From Thiotrichaceae bacterium (lineage in GTDB: Bacteria; Pseudomonadota; Gammaproteobacteria; Thiotrichales; Thiotrichaceae): DNA of 38,723 nucleotides. A program made the translations under genes and the position numbers. The notes below the pieces were generated by a model. The model searched no databases. It was not told the origin of the DNA and saw only the letters and a program-made list of their open reading frames with translations. The stretch covers positions 1 through 38,723 of the forward strand of contig JALSJU010000127.1 in the NCBI GenBank assembly GCA_026989145.1. The letters run 5' to 3'. Below, one piece after another: positions 17,595-26,893 of the stretch; within the stretch, counting starts at the first letter, position 1; every line of letters starts with the position of its first letter.

Positions 17595-19559
17595 ATGGCA
17601 ACTTCACCTAATGATAAAACATTAGACGGGTACACGTTTAGACGTTACGACGATGGCGATCACACTTGGGATAGTATGGAAGAACATATCTTCCAAGAAG
17701 ATACTTCTTATAAATGTCCAACTTACATCCAAAAAACGCCTCCTTGTCAAGGTAGTTGTCCTTCTGGTGAGGATATTCGTGGTTGGCTACAAATTGTCCG
17801 TGGAATTGAAAAGCCAACTGGCGATATGACAATGCAGGAATATGCATTCCGTCGTTCTACCACAGCTAATCCATTCCCATCAATGATGGGACGTGTTTGT
17901 CCCGCACCTTGTGAAGAAGGTTGTAACCGTAATGATGTTGATGATTTCGTAGGTATAAACTCTGTAGAACAGTACATTGGTGATGAAGCAATTGCATTGG
18001 GCTTAGGCTTTGATGACTCAGCACCTACGACTGGAAAGAGGGTTGCAATTATTGGTGGTGGTGTTGCAGGTATGGCTGCTGCTTATCAGCTCCGTAAGAT
18101 GGGCCATGCGTCTACCATTTTTGATGATCATGCGCAGCTTGGTGGAATGGCACGTTATGGAATACCTGGTTACCGCGTACCACGTGATAAGATGGATGCT
18201 GAAATTAAGCGTATTACTGATATGGATGGTGTTGAAGTAAAGCTAAACACACGTGTTGGTAAAGATGTATCTGTTGAGTCATTAGAACAAGATTATGATG
18301 CAATTCTTTGGGCTTTAGGTTGTAAAAAAGGTAGAGGTCTTTTTGTTGATAATTGGAATGATGTTCCAAATGCAATTACAGCCGTAGATTTTCTAGAAGC
18401 GTTTAATTTAGGTGATATGAAATATACTGCACCTAAAGTTGTATGTGTGGGTGGTGGAGACACTTCTATCGATGTCGTATCAGTGTCTCGTCGCATTGGT
18501 ACTTTAGCTGATTACAATGAAAAAGGGGAAGATTCCGCAACTGGTGTTATCAAACATGATGCTGAACCTACAAATAAAGTTCCTGCAGAAGTTACCTTAA
18601 CATCATTATTTCCACTTGATCAAATGACTGCTGCAGAACATGAAGTTCAAGATGCATTAATTGAAGGTGTAACAATTCTTACTGAAGTTATGCCTACTGA
18701 GATTCTTGTAGATGATAATGGTCGTGCGGTTGGGTTAAAAGTTGTTGAGTCAGTAATGGACGGTAACGTACCTAAGCCTAAAGAAGGTGGTAAAGAGACT
18801 ATTATCGAAGCAGATTTAATTGTATCTGCAATCGGTCAGTTTGGTGATCTTGACGGTGTAGAAGAGTATGGCAATGATCGCAATGCGATTGATGCTGATA
18901 ACTTCTATCAAGTACCAGGTAAAGAAGGTCACTTCGTGGCAGGAGATATCGTTCGTCCTCATCTTTTAACTACAGCCATCGGACAAGCATCTATAGCAGC
19001 TGAGACTATCAATCACTTCTTAACCCAAAAAGATGAGAAGATGGATAAACGTCCTAAAGTCGACAAGCACCACTTTGATTTACTTGACAAGCTTAAAGAA
19101 TATGAATTAGCTCCGATAGCTTATGATGAAGGTAAAGAAGAAGACTTACGTGGCACTGACAGTGATAATTATGCTGTACATAACTATGATGATCGCTCCG
19201 AGCACGAGATAGTTGAGTCAAGCGAGTTATTTCTAGGGCACTTCGAAAAAGTAGACCGAAATAAACGTACCGAAGATGTGCCCAGTAAAGATGACGTGCT
19301 AGGACATTTTGTTGAACGTATGAATGCACTTGACGAAGAACAAGTTGTAGGTGAAGCAGAGCGTTGTATGAGTTGTGGTCTTTGTTTTGAGTGTGATAAC
19401 TGTGTTATCTATTGTCCACAAGATGCCGTATTTCGGGTAAAGAAAGATCAGTCAACAACTGGCCGTTACGTTGATACTAACTATGATAAATGTGTCGGTT
19501 GTCATATCTGTGCCGATGTTTGCCCTACAGGTTACATTGAGATGGGATTAGGTGGTTAG
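17595..19559 (+). CDS. dsrL: DsrL, NAD(P)H:acceptor oxidoreductase, GltD-like flavoprotein with C-terminal ferredoxin domain
   Basis: CQGSCPSGEDIRGWLQ; CPAPCEEGC; FAD/NAD motifs (VAIIGGGVAGMAAAYQL; VVCVGGGDTSIDVVSVSRR); C-terminal CMSCGLCFECDNCVIYCPQDAV and CVGCHICADVCPTGYIEMG. Confidence 0.96.
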   Translation: MATSPNDKTLDGYTFRRYDDGDHTWDSMEEHIFQEDTSYKCPTYIQKTPPCQGSCPSGEDIRGWLQIVRGIEKPTGDMTMQEYAFRRSTTANPFPSMMGRVCPAPCEEGCNRNDVDDFVGINSVEQYIGDEAIALGLGFDDSAPTTGKRVAIIGGGVAGMAAAYQLRKMGHASTIFDDHAQLGGMARYGIPGYRVPRDKMDAEIKRITDMDGVEVKLNTRVGKDVSVESLEQDYDAILWALGCKKGRGLFVDNWNDVPNAITAVDFLEAFNLGDMKYTAPKVVCVGGGDTSIDVVSVSRRIGTLADYNEKGEDSATGVIKHDAEPTNKVPAEVTLTSLFPLDQMTAAEHEVQDALIEGVTILTEVMPTEILVDDNGRAVGLKVVESVMDGNVPKPKEGGKETIIEADLIVSAIGQFGDLDGVEEYGNDRNAIDADNFYQVPGKEGHFVAGDIVRPHLLTTAIGQASIAAETINHFLTQKDEKMDKRPKVDKHHFDLLDKLKEYELAPIAYDEGKEEDLRGTDSDNYAVHNYDDRSEHEIVESSELFLGHFEKVDRNKRTEDVPSKDDVLGHFVERMNALDEEQVVGEAERCMSCGLCFECDNCVIYCPQDAVFRVKKDQSTTGRYVDTNYDKCVGCHICADVCPTGYIEMGLGG

Positions 19560-19567
19560 TTACCTTT

Positions 19568-19609
19568 TAAATAAAGCTAAAGTCTGTTTTCAGGCTTTAG
19601 CTTTATTTA
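19568..19609 (+). terminator. Long stem-loop between dsrL and dsrJ (attenuator, terminator or mRNA-stability element)
   Basis: TAAATAAAGCTAAAGTCTG (19568-19586) - TTTT - CAGGCTTTAGCTTTATTTA (19591-19609): 19-bp stem with one G-U pair. Confidence 0.6.
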
Positions 19610-19647
19610 GGTCTTGTAATTCATTAAGAATCAAAGCTTAGGAAATT

Positions 19648-20232
19648 ATGTTAAGTCGTTATTCTAAAATAATACAAACAGTTCTTTTATCATCTTTAGT
19701 ATTGTTTCTGGCTACAGGTCTCAGTGCCTGTGATAGTAAACCACCTAAATTGATGAAAGCTGTTAAACAATTCGAAAGTAATGAAATACGTGATGCTCAT
19801 ATAAAGAATATGCGTATTAATCATATGGATGAGTTGTTGCATAAACGTGATGAAACTGTCATTAAAGGTATACGGACTAAAAAACATAGTTTAAAAGCCT
19901 GTATTAATTGTCATATTCCAGAGCAACATAATGGTAAAGAATTAAAACATACAGACCCAGAACATTTTTGTTCAACTTGTCATGGTTATGTAGCTCAACA
20001 ATTAGATTGTTTTCAGTGCCATGCGGATCGTCCTAATAATGGTAAGCAATTATCTAACAAGGCTCCTGATGATAATGTACATAAATCTATAGCTTCTGGT
20101 TCACTATCTATAGCACCTGAAAAATATTTACCATCCTCAATGGCTGGTATTAGCTCAGAGTTAAAATCAAAATTGACGTCACATATAAATACCAATATAG
20201 AAGACACGTCTAATCAGTCTGCGGGAGAGTAG
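19648..20232 (+). CDS. dsrJ: DsrJ, periplasmic triheme cytochrome c
   Basis: Three CXXCH motifs (CINCH, CSTCH, CFQCH), an N-terminal signal sequence, and position between dsrL and dsrO. Confidence 0.94.
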   Translation: MLSRYSKIIQTVLLSSLVLFLATGLSACDSKPPKLMKAVKQFESNEIRDAHIKNMRINHMDELLHKRDETVIKGIRTKKHSLKACINCHIPEQHNGKELKHTDPEHFCSTCHGYVAQQLDCFQCHADRPNNGKQLSNKAPDDNVHKSIASGSLSIAPEKYLPSSMAGISSELKSKLTSHINTNIEDTSNQSAGE

Positions 20233-20233
20233 T

Positions 20234-20962
20234 ATGAGTTATATTGATTCCTATCGTCGTAAGTTTTTAGGTGGTCTAGCTGGTACAGCAGCAGTTGCAT
20301 CCCTTGCACCCGGTGTTTTTTTACGTGAAGTACAAGCAAAACCTGCCGAACAGGCAGTTACTGATAAAGTTCGTTGGGGGATGTTAATTGATACTACAAA
20401 ATTAACCGATGGCGGTGATGCTTGTGTTAAAGCTTGTCAAAATGAACATGGTTGGGGGCATGATCCAGAGTCAAATGATGCGCAACAAGCTCAGTGGATC
20501 CGTAAAGTTACAGTTACCGAAAAACTTACAGGACACACTACTACTTTGCCTGTGATGTGCCAGCACTGTGAAACTGCTCCATGTGTTGATGTATGTCCTA
20601 CTGGTGCTTCTATGAAACGTGCCGATGGGATAGTTCAAGTCAATAAACACATTTGTATTGGTTGTCGCTATTGTATGATGGCGTGCCCTTATAAAGCACG
20701 TAGTTTTGTGCATGAAAATTTAACCGATCAACTTCCCGGTACACCTCGTGGTAAAGGGACAGTTGAATCTTGTAATATGTGTGTGAACCGAGTCGATGAA
20801 GGTAAAAATCCTGCTTGTGTAGATGCTGCTCCTCAGGCTATGTTGTTTGGCGATCTCAATGATCCTCAAAGTAGGATTAGTATTGCTCTAAAAACATATG
20901 GTGGTACACAAATTAGAGCTGATTTAGGTTTGAATACTGGCGTTAGATACTGGGGTATATAA
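20234..20962 (+). CDS. dsrO: DsrO, Tat-exported periplasmic iron-sulfur protein
   Basis: Twin-arginine motif YRRKFLGG; ferredoxin clusters CQHCETAPCVDVCPTGA and CIGCRYCMMACPYKAR. Confidence 0.96.
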   Translation: MSYIDSYRRKFLGGLAGTAAVASLAPGVFLREVQAKPAEQAVTDKVRWGMLIDTTKLTDGGDACVKACQNEHGWGHDPESNDAQQAQWIRKVTVTEKLTGHTTTLPVMCQHCETAPCVDVCPTGASMKRADGIVQVNKHICIGCRYCMMACPYKARSFVHENLTDQLPGTPRGKGTVESCNMCVNRVDEGKNPACVDAAPQAMLFGDLNDPQSRISIALKTYGGTQIRADLGLNTGVRYWGI

Positions 20963-20971
20963 GGAATTATC

Positions 20972-22189
20972 ATGGCGACAAAAGCAATTTTCAGTGAAGT
21001 TAAAAGTAATGGACTAGGGTACTGGAGTACTCTAGGTTTATTAGGTTTGGTTGTACTTGGTGGGGTATGGGCATTTACTTATATGCATCATCATGGTCAC
21101 TATGTGACGGGAATGAATAATCAAGTCGTTTGGGGTATGCCTCATGTTTTTGCTATTTTCTTGATTGTTGCCGCTTCTGGTGCTGCAAATATCGCCACTA
21201 TTGGCACTGTTTTTGGTAAAACTATTTATCAGCCTCTTGGACGACTTTCTGCCTTTTTGGCTGGGTCATTATTAGTAGGTGGACTAATTGTTCTCTTATT
21301 GGATCTTGGAAGTATTGGGCATGTAATCGAAATGGCAAAGGGCGCACTTAACTTCAAGTCTATCTTTGCATGGAATATGCTACTTTATTCAGGTTTCATC
21401 GCTATTATCGCAGTTTATCTTTGGACGATGATGGATCGTAGAAAAACAGCTAAATCGCTCTATAAACCTGTAGGTATCGCGAACATGGTGTGGCGTTTTC
21501 TACTAACAATGGGAACAGGATCAATTTTTGGTTTCTTGGTCGCACGTCAATATTATGATGCGGCAATATTAGCGCCTCTGTTTATTGTTAGCTCTTATGT
21601 TTTTGGAACTGCTATTTACACACTAGTATTGATGACATCATTTAAAATGACAGGTCGTCAATTAGGTGATTCTGTACTTAACCGTCTTCGCTATACCTTG
21701 GCTATTTTCATTGTACTCGTCTTGTTTTTTGAGTTAACACGTCACTTAACTAATCTTTATGCGACAGAGCATCATGGTGTTGAAGCCTATATTCTTTCCG
21801 GTGATAGTAAATTTACGACTATGTTCTGGTATGGACAAGTCCTATTGGGTAGCTTGGTTCCATTATTTCTAATCTGGTGTCGCTTTTTAAAGAATAATCG
21901 TACAGCATTATTTTTAGCTTCTAGCTTGGCCATTGTAGGTGGTTTTTTTCAGCTTTATGTTATTTTGATTGGTGGACAATCATTTCCTCTCATCTTATTT
22001 CCTAATGCAGACGTTTCTAGTTCTTATTTTGATGGTGTGAGTAATGCTTATAGTGCAACTACAGCGGAAATATTACTAGGCTTAGGTGGTGTAGCACTCT
22101 CACTGATTCTTGTAGTAGTTGGAATGAAAATATTTAGATTGTTACCTGTTACTTTAGCAGATGCGAATGTAGACCCTCATCATAAATAA
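20972..22189 (+). CDS. dsrP: DsrP, NrfD-family integral membrane protein
   Basis: About 10 TM NrfD-like protein at the end of dsrMKLJOP. Confidence 0.94.
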   Translation: MATKAIFSEVKSNGLGYWSTLGLLGLVVLGGVWAFTYMHHHGHYVTGMNNQVVWGMPHVFAIFLIVAASGAANIATIGTVFGKTIYQPLGRLSAFLAGSLLVGGLIVLLLDLGSIGHVIEMAKGALNFKSIFAWNMLLYSGFIAIIAVYLWTMMDRRKTAKSLYKPVGIANMVWRFLLTMGTGSIFGFLVARQYYDAAILAPLFIVSSYVFGTAIYTLVLMTSFKMTGRQLGDSVLNRLRYTLAIFIVLVLFFELTRHLTNLYATEHHGVEAYILSGDSKFTTMFWYGQVLLGSLVPLFLIWCRFLKNNRTALFLASSLAIVGGFFQLYVILIGGQSFPLILFPNADVSSSYFDGVSNAYSATTAEILLGLGGVALSLILVVVGMKIFRLLPVTLADANVDPHHK

Positions 22190-22841
22190 TAAACACCATA
22201 ATAATAGTCTATAAGCTGTAATCTCTTTCAGGAGCAGTAATTTATAACCCTATTCTATATTTTTTCTATTTGAAAGGTACTCACAATATATTTCACATGC
22301 ATGTATTGTGATGTCATTATAATTAAAATTTCTTTACTCAGTATACTATGACAAATATGACTGAATATTCTTGTGTTCCTTTATCTTTATCAACAGCATA
22401 ACTGTTTATTTTTAATAGTATAAAAATAGTATGGTTAACGAATAACCTACGTGATTATATTATAAATAGATTTATTTTATTTCTTTTGATGTTTATTTCG
22501 GTTGTTTCTAGTATAGCCAACAGCCCAAATTTATTGTTTTTTGATGATATTTTAATCTTTAACAGTCATCTATGTGCTGTTGCTATTCTATTGTTTGAAA
22601 TTGATGCTGAGTAGGTGTCGGAACACTCCAAAGTATGAAATTTCAATTACAACTATTATCTGAAATTTAACAGGTCATGTTTCTAAATATTTATTAGTGT
22701 TAAACAAGTGCTACCGTGTATTAAACTTCTAAAATTTAATATTTTAATAGCTTTAATTATTATACTCTCAAATAGAGCTACATTAATCTTAGCAAGGGCG
22801 TGTTAAGATTAGAGTTTTCGGAAACTACTACATTTATAGAT

Positions 22842-23537
22842 ATGGAAGATATGACATTTATTCCCAGTGAAAATCCTGGGGCTTTTGAGAGACACCTAAT
22901 TAGAAAAAGTGATAATCCTTTATTTGAAGATAGAAATACTTCTCTTAGTAGTGATACTTTACGCGAAGCACAAGAAAAAGATCATGAAATCTTAAAACAA
23001 TTCATGCTAGATTTTAAAGATACGATGCTTAAAGCCGTGGAGTTTAAACCAAATGAAGACAGTGAAGTGATTCTGGAAATCAAGGATTCTTTAGATAAGC
23101 TTTATGCACGATCATCCACCATTGCTGATGATCAAACACGGATTCAAGAGTCCATTAAAAAGTTTTTAAAGATTATCATGCAAGCAGTGCGTAAAGGTGC
23201 GAGTGATGATGCGCACGCTCTTCAAGATCTTGATCAAGAAGATGCTGCGCGTGAAGCTAATTTTAGTTTTTTAGCCTCAACACTTGCGGCTGATATATTG
23301 GATGCTGACTCACCGATAGAGGATGTTGATTTGGTGCCAACTTTGTTATCTGCTGGTAAGGATGACTTAGCGTTAGCTACGCAACTTTTTGATAAAGAGC
23401 AAATAGTTTATGTTTTAACAGAAGCTGAAAGTTTGTTAAATAAACTAGAGTCGAAAGGTCATGATGTCAAGTTTGCCGCTGAGAATTTTGTTTTTATTGA
23501 AGGTTATAAGCATTATTTAGAACAATTGGTTGAGTAA
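22842..23537 (+). CDS. Hypothetical acidic protein downstream of dsrP
   Basis: Intact ORF with coding-like composition; the track start is GTG 22800, with internal ATGs at 22842 and 22851 also possible. No recognisable family. Confidence 0.65.
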   Translation: MEDMTFIPSENPGAFERHLIRKSDNPLFEDRNTSLSSDTLREAQEKDHEILKQFMLDFKDTMLKAVEFKPNEDSEVILEIKDSLDKLYARSSTIADDQTRIQESIKKFLKIIMQAVRKGASDDAHALQDLDQEDAAREANFSFLASTLAADILDADSPIEDVDLVPTLLSAGKDDLALATQLFDKEQIVYVLTEAESLLNKLESKGHDVKFAAENFVFIEGYKHYLEQLVE

Positions 23538-23622
23538 TAATCGTCATAGCCTTTTTTAATTATATTCGTTAAGGTGTAGAATATATTTTATTCTATAAAG
23601 TAAAAGTAAGGTCAATGTGTAC

Positions 23623-24708
23623 ATGAAACTCATCCAAGTAATATTGTTAACCTCTATAATGCTATTTATTAGTGCTTGTGTAGCTAAGAAGACTCCGGCT
23701 AATCGACAGTCAACATATCCAGCTATTAGTAATGGGCCATATGTAGATAATAATTGTGTTAATAATGTCCAACAACAGTTTAAACAAGCTAAAACAAATG
23801 GTTTAACATGGACTCAGTATCCTTGGTCATTTAATTGGGATAAACCCTATGAACCAAATGGAACTAAACCCTCAGAATTTATGGATAATTATTTATATAA
23901 GCACGTACAAGGTTTTGTTAAAACTAACTCTTCTAAATATCCTTTTGTCGGAACTCATAGTGATGATAACGAGGGGGGGGTATTTGTTATTCAGCGTAAA
24001 AATAGTGGCTCGTTAGTATTGAGTTCTTTGCACTTGGCGGGTACTTGGCATCCTAGTGGTATCCAAGTAATTGGTAAATATGTTGTCTACGGGGCCAGTG
24101 GTGATTTGGTATTTAAAGATATGGAAAGTAATAATCAAAGTGTGGATATTAGACTTTCATTAGGTTCTGAATTTAAGTATGGTGGAGGTTTAGGGATAGT
24201 AAAACAAAGTGATGGATCTTATTTAGCAATAATGACTGGGCCTGGTGGTAATAAAGCAAAAGAGCATTACAATTACTTTTTTGAGTTTTCTATGTATGAT
24301 TCAGTTCCTTCTGAGTTGAACTATATCAATACCTCTCGTGTTGCTATGCCTTCTGATTGGCCTTCTGATTATAAGTATTCTGAAAATTTATCGGTATTGA
24401 AAGAATGTGGCACAGAGGATATATATACGATCCATGTCACAGGGGAGCTAGGTATCGGAAATGGTCCCTTTGGTGATGCTAGTTACTGGAAGTTGTCTAA
24501 GCTAAATAAAACAAATGATAGATACTCTTTAAAAAGTATAGATTACTTAGAAAGTAAGCAAAACTTAGGTAGTTGCAACCCGAGAGCAACAGGTACTGTT
24601 AGCGTAAATAGCAAACACGATTTAGAGTTTATATGTCATCAGCATAGCCAAAGAAAGGGTAATTCAGAAGAAGATAAGTATTATTTTGAGCAGGGTGTTT
24701 TAAAGTAG
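23623..24708 (+). CDS. Putative lipoprotein of unknown function containing an internal G8 homopolymer
   Basis: Signal peptide with lipobox (MKLIQVILLTSIMLFISAC); soluble beta-rich body. The track start GTG 23617 is probably 2 codons too long. Confidence 0.72.
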   Translation: MKLIQVILLTSIMLFISACVAKKTPANRQSTYPAISNGPYVDNNCVNNVQQQFKQAKTNGLTWTQYPWSFNWDKPYEPNGTKPSEFMDNYLYKHVQGFVKTNSSKYPFVGTHSDDNEGGVFVIQRKNSGSLVLSSLHLAGTWHPSGIQVIGKYVVYGASGDLVFKDMESNNQSVDIRLSLGSEFKYGGGLGIVKQSDGSYLAIMTGPGGNKAKEHYNYFFEFSMYDSVPSELNYINTSRVAMPSDWPSDYKYSENLSVLKECGTEDIYTIHVTGELGIGNGPFGDASYWKLSKLNKTNDRYSLKSIDYLESKQNLGSCNPRATGTVSVNSKHDLEFICHQHSQRKGNSEEDKYYFEQGVLK

Positions 24709-24780
24709 TGCTCGTGGAGATGCAGGCTGTATAGAATTGACTTTTATTAGAGTTTATTGCTGAGTAAGTGTGAATCAGTG

Positions 24781-25527
24781 CTAGCCCTTGTTTGGTAACC
24801 AATGTGATAAATCACATTCAGGGTCAAAGCTCCACTCTTCATGAACAAAATATTGGGTGGTTTTTAAAATACTTAAATATCCTTTTCGATCAATATTTTC
24901 AGCTCCCATGCTGGTGAGATGAGAGTTTTCAATCTGACAATCTATTAACGAGTAACCCCACTGTTGTAAATGCCAAGCGAGTGCAATAAATGCAATTTTT
25001 GAGGTATCTCGTTCATTACTAAACATTGATTCGCCGCTAAAAACACCGCCAGTAGCTACCCCATATAAACCGCCGACTAATTCATTTTTTGCGTTCCAAA
25101 TTTCAACACTGTGCGCAACACCTAGTTTGAAAAGTTGCGAATACGCCATAAACATTTCATTACTTATCCAGGTGCCGCCCGAGTTTGTACGTGCAGCGGC
25201 ACAGGATTGAACAACGCCTGAAAAGTCTTTATCAAAGCTTATTTTATAGCCTTTGTTGCGGATAGACTTGCGCAAACTACGCCGGAGAATGATTTTTTCA
25301 GGGTATAGTACGGCACGTGGGTCTGGGCTCCACCAGTAGATTGGCTCATCAGGGTTATACCAAGGGAAAATACCCGATTGGTAGGCATTAATCAATCGGG
25401 TAGGGGAGAGGTCTCCGCCAAAAGCTAATAAGCCATTGGGTTCAGTAAATGCTAGTTCGACCGGTGGAAATGGCTCATTACTAGCGTGCGGATCCAGTAG
25501 TGTTAATGGATCTTTTTCTGTTGTCAT
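24781..25527 (-). CDS. aat: Leucyl/phenylalanyl-tRNA-protein transferase
   Basis: FPPVELAFTEPNGLLAFGGDLSPTRLINAYQSGIFPWYNPDEPIYWWSPDPRAVLYP...GVFSGESMFSNERDTSKIA. Confidence 0.97.
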   Translation of the reverse strand: MTTEKDPLTLLDPHASNEPFPPVELAFTEPNGLLAFGGDLSPTRLINAYQSGIFPWYNPDEPIYWWSPDPRAVLYPEKIILRRSLRKSIRNKGYKISFDKDFSGVVQSCAAARTNSGGTWISNEMFMAYSQLFKLGVAHSVEIWNAKNELVGGLYGVATGGVFSGESMFSNERDTSKIAFIALAWHLQQWGYSLIDCQIENSHLTSMGAENIDRKGYLSILKTTQYFVHEEWSFDPECDLSHWLPNKG

Positions 25528-25574
25528 GATTACATGCCTAGTTACAAACCATTATTGCCAATTTTAATAAACTG

Positions 25575-26549
<975 letters not shown>

Positions 26550-26572
26550 CTAAATTTTGGATGCTATAAGTT

Positions 26573-26587
26573 TGTTGTACTACAACA
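26573..26587. promoter_or_regulatory. Palindrome upstream of trxB (candidate operator)
   Basis: TGTTGTA-C-TACAACA: perfect 7+1+7 palindrome, 33 bp upstream of the trxB start codon in the divergent trxB/ftsK region. Confidence 0.35.
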
Positions 26588-26893
26588 TAAGTTGTCCATT
26601 AGCTCAATTATCATTTTAGTTATTAACCTTCATTTTTATCGTTAAACATTATATACTGGGCTTTAGTATAAGGGCTTATACGAAAAAAGTTTAGATTATA
26701 AAAATAGAATCATTTCCTTGGGGAAACTTAATTCGTTCACTATTATTTCATATATAGGCGAAAAACTTCGAGATCAAACGTTTCGCGAGATGTTTGCACA
26801 GATCCTCCTAAACATTTAATTGGTCAATATTTCAGATTGGGTGATGTGGGTAGGAGTAAGAATTTAAGTTAGTCGAGGCATAGGGGAAAACGA

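Noticed and set aside
10931-22189. Reductive (sulfate-reducing) type dsr operon
   Set aside because: Presence of dsrEFH and dsrL and the order ABEFHCMKLJOP indicate the oxidative, reverse-acting pathway.
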